Shown in pieces: positions 34,856 to 43,685 of a stretch of 64,000 nt of DNA. The notes under the pieces were generated by a model. It made no database searches, was not told the DNA's origin, and saw nothing but the letters and a program-made list of their open reading frames with translations. The DNA lies in the NCBI RefSeq assembly GCF_030929595.1, contig NZ_JAVFVR010000005.1, forward strand, positions 186,001 through 250,000. Direction: 5' to 3'. The translations under genes and the position numbers were made by a program. Origin of the DNA: Flavobacterium sp. LHD-85. GTDB taxonomy: Bacteria > Bacteroidota > Bacteroidia > Flavobacteriales > Flavobacteriaceae. Numbering within the stretch: the first letter of the stretch is position 1; each line of letters begins with the position of its first letter.

Positions 34856-37276
34856 TTAGAACATTCCGCCCCCGCCTTTGTTAGTATTGTCGTCTCTTTG
34901 TTTACGCTGTAAATTTTTGATTTTTCCACCTCCAAAGTTGTATGTTAAGCCAAAATATACCGTTTGACTTTCCCATTTAAACTGACCTGCTTGAGGATAA
35001 GGATTTTCAGTATCGAAAGCATATTTCATAGTGTTGAATACGTCATTGAAACGAACACTTAAATTCATTTTGTTGTCTAGCAATGTATAACGCGTACCAA
35101 TATCCATTTTGTACATTTCGTGGCTGTTGTTTTGAAGTCCATCTGTAGCGCCTCTATAGAATCCGAAAGCTAAAAAGCTTAAACGTTTGTTTACTTTAAA
35201 GTTAGAATTCATACGTCCATTAAATGCAGCAACAGTAACTGTTTTATTTTTAGGCCCAATTTCATTTTTTTCTGGAATAAAACCATATATAACTCCTGAT
35301 TGATCAATACTAGAAAAATCAATCGATGGCTGGATGTCCCACCATTTTGTAATTTTATAATTGAATGACATTTCAAATCCATAAGCAGTATTGTGATCAA
35401 AATTTGTATAACTCATAATTTGCTTTTGCTCACTTGGATCGTTAGGATCTGGATATAAAATTCTGCTGATTTGATCATTAATGCTTCTCACAAAAACACC
35501 CGCTGTAAAACTTCCTTTTTCAAGAGTTTTAGTATAATTTACTTCGACAGAGTTAGTAAATTGCGGTCTTAATTCTGGGTTTCCTATCGAAGTTACTAAT
35601 GGAGTAGCAAACTCACGAATAGGTTTTGTCTGCTCTAAACTCGGACGGTCTACACGACGGCTATAGCTTAATTGCAAAGTGTTTTTCTCAGTCAAATTAT
35701 AAGTTAAATATGCTGATGGATATAATGTGATATAATCATCATCAAATTTAGTTTGACCATAGTTTAAGTTAGCCTGAACTTTATAACTTTCAAAACGCGC
35801 TCCCAATTGGTAACTGAACTTTTTAAATTTTTGTCCAAATGTTACATAAGCAGAATAAATATCTGTGTCATAAGTATAGTGAGACGTTTGGTCGGCTACT
35901 GGTAATAAAGGATTTCCAGTTATATAATCATTAGCCGTTCTCGTGATTCTTGCTTCAGCTCCAGCTTCAAGTGTTGTTTTTTCGTTTAACGGATTAACAT
36001 AATCTACGTTTACAGTGCTTAATTTTCTAGTACCTTGCAGAAAATCATCGTATACAACATCTGAAGCGTTATTGTCAATTTTAGTAGTTTTAGTGTCAAA
36101 AGAAGCATTTTGAGTTTCTTTATTATCACTATAATTTGCCTCAAAATCTAAAGTATGACCTTCTTTTTTAAAGATGTGTTTGTATGCCAAATTGTAAGTT
36201 CCAACACGGTCTGGTCCCCAATACTTTGATTTTTGCAAAATATTTGAAATATCAGAACCCGTTACATTATTGTAATCAATATCAGTGTCTACATAACCTT
36301 TTCCGTCAGATTTGTTTTGGTTGGTATAAATAGATAAAGTATTGTGATCATCGATTAAATAATCCATTCCGATTTTGTACAAGTACGAGTCGTTATCATT
36401 TAAAACATTAATTTTTTGAGTGATATCTTCATCAAATCTTTGGATAAAACCTTTGTTGTGGTATGTTCCAAAGTTTTGTCCCACATTTCCAAAGAAGTTT
36501 ACTTTTCCTGTTTTATAGTTTAAATCTAAAGACTGATTGTATTTTGCAGTTTCGCCAAAAGTGATACCTCCGCTATAAGTTCCATTAAAACCAGTATTCG
36601 CGTTTTTATGCAAGACAATATTGATAATTCCAGACATTCCTTCTGGATTATATTTTGCACTTGGATTGGTAATCAACTCGATTTTTTTAATAGAAGTTGA
36701 TGGAATCTGTTTCAATAACTGAGCAGGATCAATGTTTGTAGGACGTCCATCAATTAATACACGAACATTATCATTTCCGCGAAGCGAAAGCTTTCCATCC
36801 TGATCCACATTCACAGAAGGAATATTATTCATAATGTCAGAGGCAGAAGCTCCAGCAGTTGTTAAGTCCTTACCAACAGTAACTACTTTTCTATCAATTT
36901 TTTGTTCGATTGTAGAACGTTCTGCAATAATGTTAACACCTTTTAATTGAGTTGCTTCTTCTTCAAGAGCTACATTTACCGTTGCCGTTTTTTTGTTTTC
37001 ACTCAAAAGAACAGAACCAATATATTTTCTAAATCCGATATACTGAATTTCGATTGTGTAACTTTTTAAGGCGATATTTTTAAATGAAAAGTCTCCGTTA
37101 TCATCTGTATTCACGCCAGAAACTACTTTCCCATTTTCTTTAAGCGAAACAGTGGCATAAGAAATTGGCGCATTGTTTGACTTTTCTGTAATTTTTCCAG
37201 AAACACTTCCAGTATTCTGAGCCTGTGCAGTTGCGATTATACCTAATAACGCAAACAGAAAGAATTTTAATTTCAT
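34856..37276 (-). CDS. TonB-dependent outer-membrane receptor family protein with carboxypeptidase-like domain
   Basis: 806 aa. Signal peptide ends at ATAQAQ, then a carboxypeptidase-regulatory-like beta-domain (GSVSGKITEKSNNAPISYATVSL, 24-110), a plug domain (DIMNNIPSVNVDQDGKLSLRGN, IDGRPTNIDP) and an outer-membrane barrel to the C-terminus. The last barrel strand is followed by a Gly/Lys tail KGGGGMF. This architecture (OMP_b-brl_3) is common in Bacteroidota; the substrate is unknown and no SusD partner lies nearby. Confidence 0.9.
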   Translation of the reverse strand: MKLKFFLFALLGIIATAQAQNTGSVSGKITEKSNNAPISYATVSLKENGKVVSGVNTDDNGDFSFKNIALKSYTIEIQYIGFRKYIGSVLLSENKKTATVNVALEEEATQLKGVNIIAERSTIEQKIDRKVVTVGKDLTTAGASASDIMNNIPSVNVDQDGKLSLRGNDNVRVLIDGRPTNIDPAQLLKQIPSTSIKKIELITNPSAKYNPEGMSGIINIVLHKNANTGFNGTYSGGITFGETAKYNQSLDLNYKTGKVNFFGNVGQNFGTYHNKGFIQRFDEDITQKINVLNDNDSYLYKIGMDYLIDDHNTLSIYTNQNKSDGKGYVDTDIDYNNVTGSDISNILQKSKYWGPDRVGTYNLAYKHIFKKEGHTLDFEANYSDNKETQNASFDTKTTKIDNNASDVVYDDFLQGTRKLSTVNVDYVNPLNEKTTLEAGAEARITRTANDYITGNPLLPVADQTSHYTYDTDIYSAYVTFGQKFKKFSYQLGARFESYKVQANLNYGQTKFDDDYITLYPSAYLTYNLTEKNTLQLSYSRRVDRPSLEQTKPIREFATPLVTSIGNPELRPQFTNSVEVNYTKTLEKGSFTAGVFVRSINDQISRILYPDPNDPSEQKQIMSYTNFDHNTAYGFEMSFNYKITKWWDIQPSIDFSSIDQSGVIYGFIPEKNEIGPKNKTVTVAAFNGRMNSNFKVNKRLSFLAFGFYRGATDGLQNNSHEMYKMDIGTRYTLLDNKMNLSVRFNDVFNTMKYAFDTENPYPQAGQFKWESQTVYFGLTYNFGGGKIKNLQRKQRDDNTNKGGGGMF

Positions 37277-37580
37277 GATTTTTTTACTGATTATTTTTGA
37301 TTTGATTGATGATGATGATTTCGTTTTGTTAGTTTTTCTTTTTTTTGTTTTTTCCTGACTTCAAAAAAAAGAAGTCTCTATTAAGACTCTTTTACAGTCG
37401 ATATGTTACAAGATATCCTAGAAAAAAAAATATTTTTTTTCTCATTGGCTGTTTTGTAAGAGATTAAGCTTTTGATTTTTTGATAATTTTAACAATTAAA
37501 AAATGTGCTTTTTTACCAAATTGAAACTCTTTTCTCGAATTTAATATGTTTTTGATTTTCTGTAATTGATGAATAAGCAG
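37277..37580. other. Divergent intergenic region, TonB receptor / argS
   Basis: About 300 bp, AT-rich with several poly-T and GATGATGAT tracts. Apart from the argS promoter box at 37581 I see no defined element; no box is convincing for the receptor gene. Confidence 0.4.
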
Positions 37581-37588
37581 TATCTTTG
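37581..37588 (+). promoter_or_regulatory. -7 box for argS
   Basis: TATCTTTG followed by CTCAC, 22 bp before the ATG. Confidence 0.55.
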
Positions 37589-37609
37589 CTCACTTTAAAA
37601 TAAGTTTAC

Positions 37610-39388
37610 ATGTCATTACAACAAATTCTTACACCTTCTATACAAAAAGCAATACAAGCATTATTTGATGTTACTGTTGATAAAATCGAGTTTCAAACTA
37701 CCAGAAAAGAGTTTGAAGGAGATATTACAATGGTAATTTTCCCTCTGCTAAAAGTGATTAAAAGTAATCCGGCTGAATTGGGAAATAAAATTGGAAACTA
37801 TCTAGTAGAAAATGTTTCTGAAGTTGCTCGCTTTAATGTAGTTTCGGGTTTCTTGAATATTGTGATTTCAGATGGTTATTATGTGAATTTCTTTAACGAA
37901 ATAAAAGACCAGAAACAATTTGGTTTTGTGGCTCCAAATCCGGCAGAGAAGGCAGTTATGGTAGAATATTCTTCTCCAAACACCAACAAACCTTTGCATT
38001 TAGGGCACGTTCGTAACAACTTGTTAGGATATTCTGTTGCAGAGATTTTAAAAGCTTCTGGTAAAAAAGTATATAAAACGCAAATTATCAACGATAGAGG
38101 AATTCATATTTGTAAATCGATGTTGGCTTGGGAAAAATTCGGAAACGGAGAAACGCCTGAAACATCTGGTTTAAAAGGAGATAAACTAGTTGGTAAATAC
38201 TACGTAGAGTTTGATAAAGCCTACAAAAATGAAATTAACGGTTTAATCGAAACTGGCAAAACAGAAGAAGAAGCTAAAAAACAAGCGCCGATTATTGTCG
38301 AAGCTCAAGATATGCTTAAGAAATGGGAAGCTGGAGATGAAAAAGTAATTGCCCTTTGGAAAAAAATGAATGAATGGGTTTATGAAGGTTTTGCAACGAC
38401 TTACACTAATCTTGGAGTTAATTTTGATAAGTATTACTACGAAAGCAACACGTATCTTTTAGGAAAAGATGTTGTTCAAGTAGGTTTAGATAAGGGAGTT
38501 TTCGAAAAAGATCCAGACGGTTCTGTTTGGATTGATTTGACAGACGAAGGTCTTGACAGAAAAATTGTTTTACGTTCTGACGGTACAGCGGTTTACATGA
38601 CACAAGATATCGGAACCGCAATTCAGCGTGTAAAAGATATGCCAGATGTTGGCGGAATGGTTTACACAGTGGGTAACGAACAGGATTATCACTTTAAAGT
38701 ATTATTCTTAATCTTACAGAAATTAGGTTTTGACTGGGCTTCAAGTTTATATCACTTATCATACGGAATGGTAGATTTGCCATCTGGAAAAATGAAAAGC
38801 CGTGAGGGAACTGTTGTAGATGCTGATGATTTGATGCAAGATATGACAGACACAGCCAAACAAATCTCTGAAGATTTAGGAAAATTGGACAGCTATTCTG
38901 CAGAAGAAAAAGCGAAGTTGTATAAAACGATTGGTTTAGGAGCTTTGAAATATTACATTTTAAAAGTAGATCCTAAAAAACGTATTTTGTTCAACCCAGA
39001 AGAATCTGTTGATTTTGCTGGAAATACAGGTCCGTTTATTCAATATACATACGCGAGAATCCAATCGATAATTCGTAAGGCAGATTTTGATTTCTCTGCG
39101 AAAATAGAAATCGAAGAATTGCATGAAAAAGAAAAAGAATTGGTAAAACAAATCGAGCTTTTCCCAGAAGTAATTCAGAATGCGGCTCAAAATCATAGCC
39201 CAGCATTAATTGCCAATTATACTTACGATTTGGTAAAAGAATATAACTCTTTTTATCAATCAGTACACATTTTAGGAGAAGTTGATTTGACTAAAAAAAT
39301 ATTCAGAGTGCAGCTTTCTCAAAAAGTTGCCGAAGTAATTAAATCTGCATTTCAATTATTAGGGATTGAAGTTCCTGAGAGAATGTAG
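37610..39388 (+). CDS. argS: Arginyl-tRNA synthetase
   Basis: 592 aa class I synthetase. HIGH-type motif in SPNTNKPLHLGHVRNN and a KMSKS-type GKMKSREGT loop. N-terminal Arg-specific additional domain (1-100) and C-terminal anticodon-binding DALR domain (about 470-592, ending in GIEVPERM, the usual terminus). Charges tRNA-Arg. Full length, single gene. Confidence 0.96.
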   Translation: MSLQQILTPSIQKAIQALFDVTVDKIEFQTTRKEFEGDITMVIFPLLKVIKSNPAELGNKIGNYLVENVSEVARFNVVSGFLNIVISDGYYVNFFNEIKDQKQFGFVAPNPAEKAVMVEYSSPNTNKPLHLGHVRNNLLGYSVAEILKASGKKVYKTQIINDRGIHICKSMLAWEKFGNGETPETSGLKGDKLVGKYYVEFDKAYKNEINGLIETGKTEEEAKKQAPIIVEAQDMLKKWEAGDEKVIALWKKMNEWVYEGFATTYTNLGVNFDKYYYESNTYLLGKDVVQVGLDKGVFEKDPDGSVWIDLTDEGLDRKIVLRSDGTAVYMTQDIGTAIQRVKDMPDVGGMVYTVGNEQDYHFKVLFLILQKLGFDWASSLYHLSYGMVDLPSGKMKSREGTVVDADDLMQDMTDTAKQISEDLGKLDSYSAEEKAKLYKTIGLGALKYYILKVDPKKRILFNPEESVDFAGNTGPFIQYTYARIQSIIRKADFDFSAKIEIEELHEKEKELVKQIELFPEVIQNAAQNHSPALIANYTYDLVKEYNSFYQSVHILGEVDLTKKIFRVQLSQKVAEVIKSAFQLLGIEVPERM

Positions 39389-39409
39389 TTTTTGTATATT
39401 GTAAAGAAG

Positions 39410-39442
39410 AGCCGATAATTACTTTAATTATCGGCTTTTTTT
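39410..39442 (+). terminator. Terminator after argS
   Basis: AGCCGATAATT / AATTATCGGCT stem and T-run, 22 bp after the stop. Confidence 0.8.
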
Positions 39443-39479
39443 ATTGTCTTGCAAGAGATAATTACGCTTTCTATACGGA

Positions 39480-39729
39480 GTGTTTAGAGAAAAATTAAAG
39501 TATATGTTATTTTATTGATAAGAAATTTGCTGAATGAATTTTCGGGTAAAAAATAGAAAATAACATTTGTAAATATCGTTTTTATAACTATGTTTACGGT
39601 AAGAAAATATTTGATAATAATAGCTTTTAAGGCCAGTAAATATAAGTGTTTAGGTAGTTTTTTACTGTAAAAAGTAACCGAGGAAGCCGAAAATCGCGAG
39701 AGTAGGCAAAATTTTAAACCCAAAAACCA
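39480..39729. other. Upstream region of the gene at 39730
   Basis: 250 bp, AT-rich, then a GC-richer block just before the gene (39679-39707, GAGGAAGCCGAAAATCGCGA) preceded by the palindrome TTTTTACTGTAAAAA (39659-39673). Could be a structured 5' UTR; I cannot match it to a known RNA. Confidence 0.35.
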
Positions 39730-40437
39730 ATGATCAAAAAAACTTTACTTTTAATGATGCTTTTTTTAGCATGTACAGCAACTAAAGCTCAAGATTTAAT
39801 TAACCCATCTTATGGATTTTCACACAGTAAAACAGCTTACATTACGCTAACAGATGGAACAGAACTTAGCGGAACTATCAGGGATATTGATAGAGACAAA
39901 GGGTTAATTGAATTTATTAAGTTACAAGACGCAGCTGGAAAAAAACACAAACTTAAACCAGAGGATATTAAGCATATGTACTTGCCACCAAGCGGACTTG
40001 ATAATTTAACTAAAAAACTAGATTTTATTTCAGATTACCAAAAATGGAACGACGATAAATTGAACCAAGAGTACCTTAAAGAAGGTTACGCTTATTTTGA
40101 AACAGCAGATGTACAAGTAAAGAAAAAAACTTCAAAACTTTTAATGCAGTTATTGAATCCAGCATTCAGTAAAGAACTTAGAATATATTGTGATCCACGT
40201 GCAAAAGAAACTACTTCTTTTGGAGTTGGAGGTGTTAAATTTGTTGGTGGAGATGCTAAATCTTACTATGTTGCTAAAAAAGATGCACCTGCATTTTTAT
40301 TAAAGAAAAAAGAATACAAAAAAGAATTTGCAACATTATGGAGCGGATGTGATAAATTAATCACTGCATCTTCAGCAGATCCAAAATGGACAGATTTGTC
40401 AAAACATGCTGTTACCTACTCTGAGTGTGCTCAGTAA
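39730..40437 (+). CDS. Exported protein of unknown function
   Basis: 235 aa. Signal peptide cleaved after TKAQ; the core also reads FLAC, a weaker lipobox. The first half is beta-rich (YITLTDGTELSGTIRDIDRDKG), the second half helical and Lys-rich, with a terminal CDKLI...YSECAQ pair of cysteines. No named family comes to mind. Probably periplasmic. Own terminator shared with DUF6607. Confidence 0.7.
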   Translation: MIKKTLLLMMLFLACTATKAQDLINPSYGFSHSKTAYITLTDGTELSGTIRDIDRDKGLIEFIKLQDAAGKKHKLKPEDIKHMYLPPSGLDNLTKKLDFISDYQKWNDDKLNQEYLKEGYAYFETADVQVKKKTSKLLMQLLNPAFSKELRIYCDPRAKETTSFGVGGVKFVGGDAKSYYVAKKDAPAFLLKKKEYKKEFATLWSGCDKLITASSADPKWTDLSKHAVTYSECAQ

Positions 40438-40454
40438 TTGAAGTGAAAAAATAA

Positions 40455-40487
40455 AAAAAGCCGGAAGTTTCAAACTTCCGGCTTTTT
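40455..40487. terminator. Bidirectional terminator
   Basis: 16-bp stem AAAAAGCCGGAAGTTT / AAACTTCCGGCTTTTT with one-base centre, between convergent genes. Confidence 0.85.
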
Positions 40488-40508
40488 CGTTTTAACAACT
40501 AATTCTAA

Positions 40509-41411
40509 TTACTTAACAAATTTGTCAATGATTTTATCTGTTTCTGCTTTTGCAGTATCTGGTTTCAAATCAAATAAAAGAGAATAAAGTGCTTTTCTCT
40601 CTACTTTAGCTTCTAAGTTTAAGTCTTGGTGTCTGTCAAAAAGAGTTTGCCATTTATCGCGAACGTTTTTCCATAATGCATTATTTTCTTTCCACCATTT
40701 TTGAGCAGCAATACATTTTACGTCTGGAACTTTAGTGTAAACATCAAATCCTTTTTCTTGAGCTAATAAAACATTTTTTCCAGCGTCATCACGAACCAGT
40801 TTATCATTGTCTTGCTCATGATTCCATCCTGTAGAAGTGATTTCGTGAATGTTTCTTCTTTTTAAAACATTATAATCGTTACGTTTTGTCTGCTCTCTTC
40901 TTGGAAGCGGAGCGTCTGCAACGTTTGCCCAGTAATCTTGTCCGTCAACGTGTACCCAAGTTGAAGATCCTTCATATCTTGGACTATCATCTACTTGATA
41001 TACTTTTTGAGTCCACTGACCTTTAACCGCTTTTTTGTCTAATTTCTTGTATTTCCAAGAATTGCCTTTGTCGAAAGTGTATAAGTCTGTGTTTTCGTAA
41101 AGCCAATCTTGTCTCCAGTGTTTGATAATCATATCAGGACTTACAATAAGTAAATGCTGCATAACAATTTTGTTAGGAGTATCTTCTAATAATTCTACCC
41201 ATTCTAAAGCAGATTCATGTTTAGTTTCAGAAGGTTTATAAGTAAGAGAATCTTTTGGATAAGAGAAAGTTTCTGTGAAATTGAACTTCACCTCATAACA
41301 ACCACACATCGATTTAATAGATTTTATGTCTTGTTGTTTCTTGTCCTGACTAAAACCAAGACCACATGTTAAAGCCATAGCGGCTGACAAAAAAAGGCTT
41401 TTTGAAATCAT
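40509..41411 (-). CDS. Exported DUF6607 protein, heme-uptake associated
   Basis: 300 aa. Signal peptide ends at GLGFSQ. Contains CGCYEVKFNFTETFSYPKD and many Trp/His motifs (IKHWRQDWLYEN, STWVHVDGQDYWANVAD). I recognise it as DUF6607, a family regularly found next to TonB receptors with HmuY. Divergent from the receptor across a shared promoter region. A role in heme or iron handling is inferred from position only. Confidence 0.75.
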   Translation of the reverse strand: MISKSLFLSAAMALTCGLGFSQDKKQQDIKSIKSMCGCYEVKFNFTETFSYPKDSLTYKPSETKHESALEWVELLEDTPNKIVMQHLLIVSPDMIIKHWRQDWLYENTDLYTFDKGNSWKYKKLDKKAVKGQWTQKVYQVDDSPRYEGSSTWVHVDGQDYWANVADAPLPRREQTKRNDYNVLKRRNIHEITSTGWNHEQDNDKLVRDDAGKNVLLAQEKGFDVYTKVPDVKCIAAQKWWKENNALWKNVRDKWQTLFDRHQDLNLEAKVERKALYSLLFDLKPDTAKAETDKIIDKFVK

Positions 41412-41440
41412 AACTTATTGTTTTGTTTTTAAAATTTTCG

Positions 41441-41488
41441 CAAATATATAAATTTAATTTAGAACAATTAAAAATAGTTATATATTTG
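41441..41488. promoter_or_regulatory. Divergent promoter region with nested dyad symmetry
   Basis: Outer arms CAAATATATAA (41441-41451) and TTATATATTTG (41478-41488) are exact inverted copies; each contains a TATATTTG -7 box, one per strand. An inner dyad TTTAATT/AATTAAA (41453-41459, 41466-41472) lies between. The reverse-strand promoter has a TTG (read from 41467 to 41465), while the forward one lacks a clear -33. A good place for an iron-responsive regulator; not proven. Confidence 0.6.
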
Positions 41489-41516
41489 CAATGATTATTA
41501 AGACTGAATAAAAATA

Positions 41517-43670
41517 ATGAAAATTAAAATTACCCTTTTTGCTGGATTTCTATTTTGTACATATTCTTTTGCTCAGCAGAAAGATAGCATTCAATTAGCT
41601 GAAAAATTATCAGAAGTTGTGGTTACAGGACAACTGGAGCCGCAATCAATTAAGAAATCTGTTTTTAATGTTCGTGTAATTTCTAAAGAAGATATTAAAC
41701 AATTAGCAGCAAATAATCTTTCAGATGTTTTAAATCAGTATCTAAATATTACAGTGCAGAATAGCGGAAGCGACGGACGTTCGACGGTTTCAATGTTCGG
41801 ATTGGATTCGCAGTATTTTAAAATTTTAGTAGATAATATACCATTGGTAAGTGATACAGGAATGGGGACTAATGTTGATTTGACGCAGGTAAATCTTGAT
41901 GATGTAGAACGCATCGAAATTATTGAAGGTTCAATGGGAGTAACTCACGGAGCTAATGCTGTAAGTGGTATTTTAAATATCATCACAAAAAAAGGAGGGC
42001 CGAATAAATGGGACATCAGTGCTACTGTTCAGGAAGAAACTGTAGGGAAAGAATATTCACTTACTGATAAAGGCCGACACATTCAGTCCGCAAAAGTTGG
42101 ACATAACTTTGATGATAATTGGTTTATTAATATTGGTGGGAATCATAATAATTTTAAAGGGTTTTATGATGATAAGCAAGGAAAAGATTATAGTGTTAAT
42201 GACGGTTTAAGAGGATACAGCTGGTTACCGAAAGAACAATGGGTTGGCAACGCTATGTTAGGATATCAAAAAACTGATTTCAAGGTTTTTTATAAGTTTG
42301 ATTACTATGGTGAAAATGTAGATTATTATAGTCCAGTTTTAGTTCCTCAAGATAATTATCCTTTTCCAGAAACTTATTTTGCACGAGATAAACGCTATAT
42401 CACAAATCGTTTTTACCATCATTTGAATGCAAATGGAAAGCTTTTTTCTAAGTTAAATTATAATGTTTCTGTTTCGCATCAAAAACAAGAGCGAGATGCC
42501 GAGTTGTTTGATTATCAAATGGAGACTCAGAAAGAATCAAATAATAATAGATTTACATATCAGTCTAAAGAAGTTCTTTATTCTACAGGGACTCTTAGCA
42601 ACTTCTTTAATAATAAAAAAGTTGATTTTCAGCTTGGCTATGAGGTCACGAACGAAAATGGATTTTATAATAGTGCCGCAGGAACATTCTTAGACGATCA
42701 GCTTCAGTCAAATGATGTTAGAAAAAGACTTGAAAATTATGATATTTTTACGGTTGCCGAAATTAGTTTGTCAGATAAATTGTCTATTCGTCCAGGACTT
42801 CGCTACTCGATTCAAACTGCTTTTAAGGATCAGTACGCAAGCTCTTTGGGATTAAGATATCTTTTCAAAAAAGGATTAGAAGCTAGAGCATCATTGGGAA
42901 AATCATATCGCACACCTAATTTTGATGAACTATACACCTATTTTGTTGACTCAAATCATAATGTGCAAGGGAATCCAAATTTGGTTCCAGAAAACAGTAC
43001 TTCGTATGAAGTAAGTTTTAAAAGACTATGCAATTTTAAATCGGGTGCGCAGATTGCAAATAATGTAGCAGTAACTTTTTTGGATGTCGATGATAGAATC
43101 GATATGGTATTGACTCAAATTACTCCTTCGAAATACAAATACATCAATATCAACAAGTATAAAATGTGGAATATTTCGACAACAGAACAATTCGCTTATA
43201 AAAACTGGAATTTAAAATTGGGCGCGGCTGTAGTTGGGATTTCACAAAAACTTGATTTGGCAGAATTGAATATTACTTCAGATGACAAATACTTGTATTC
43301 GCTACAGCTAAATTCGAGCGTATCATACAATATTCCTAAATGGAACACACTATTTGCACTTTATTACAAATATAACGGACAGCAACAACAATTTGCAGCA
43401 GGAACAGATAGCAATGGGAATGCTGAATTTTATTTAAACGAAATAAAACCATACAGCTGGATGGACGCTTCTATTCGAAAATCATTCTTTAAAAATCAAT
43501 TTGAAGCTACAATTGGAGCACGTAACATATTTAATGTCACAAATGTACAGATTACACAAGGTGGCGGTGGATCTACTGGTGGCGCACATGGAGGGGGAGT
43601 CTCAGCGATGATGCTTGGATATGGACGCTCTTATTTTCTTAAACTTACATATAACCTAAATTTTAATTAA
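41517..43670 (+). CDS. TonB-dependent receptor, probable heme/iron receptor
   Basis: 717 aa. Signal peptide ends at SFAQ; TonB-box-like LSEVVVTG near 32-39; plug domain with YFKILVDNIPLVSD and DDVERIEIIEGSMGVTHGANAVSGILNII; then a 22-strand-type barrel. Ends in a Gly/His-rich loop (GGGGSTGGAHGGG) before the last strands. Directly followed by HmuY, which supports heme as substrate. Active uptake across the outer membrane with TonB-ExbBD from elsewhere. Confidence 0.88.
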   Translation: MKIKITLFAGFLFCTYSFAQQKDSIQLAEKLSEVVVTGQLEPQSIKKSVFNVRVISKEDIKQLAANNLSDVLNQYLNITVQNSGSDGRSTVSMFGLDSQYFKILVDNIPLVSDTGMGTNVDLTQVNLDDVERIEIIEGSMGVTHGANAVSGILNIITKKGGPNKWDISATVQEETVGKEYSLTDKGRHIQSAKVGHNFDDNWFINIGGNHNNFKGFYDDKQGKDYSVNDGLRGYSWLPKEQWVGNAMLGYQKTDFKVFYKFDYYGENVDYYSPVLVPQDNYPFPETYFARDKRYITNRFYHHLNANGKLFSKLNYNVSVSHQKQERDAELFDYQMETQKESNNNRFTYQSKEVLYSTGTLSNFFNNKKVDFQLGYEVTNENGFYNSAAGTFLDDQLQSNDVRKRLENYDIFTVAEISLSDKLSIRPGLRYSIQTAFKDQYASSLGLRYLFKKGLEARASLGKSYRTPNFDELYTYFVDSNHNVQGNPNLVPENSTSYEVSFKRLCNFKSGAQIANNVAVTFLDVDDRIDMVLTQITPSKYKYININKYKMWNISTTEQFAYKNWNLKLGAAVVGISQKLDLAELNITSDDKYLYSLQLNSSVSYNIPKWNTLFALYYKYNGQQQQFAAGTDSNGNAEFYLNEIKPYSWMDASIRKSFFKNQFEATIGARNIFNVTNVQITQGGGGSTGGAHGGGVSAMMLGYGRSYFLKLTYNLNFN

Positions 43671-43685
43671 TATATAATAAATACC

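Noticed and set aside
39484..39723. 79-aa reverse frame upstream of 39730
   Set aside because: Low-complexity Phe/Ile/Lys composition from AT-rich DNA and no start signals.
41453..41472. Inner dyad of the divergent promoter as a Fur box
   Set aside because: The TTTAATT/AATTAAA words do not match the classical 19-bp Fur consensus well enough to name it; kept only as a candidate operator.
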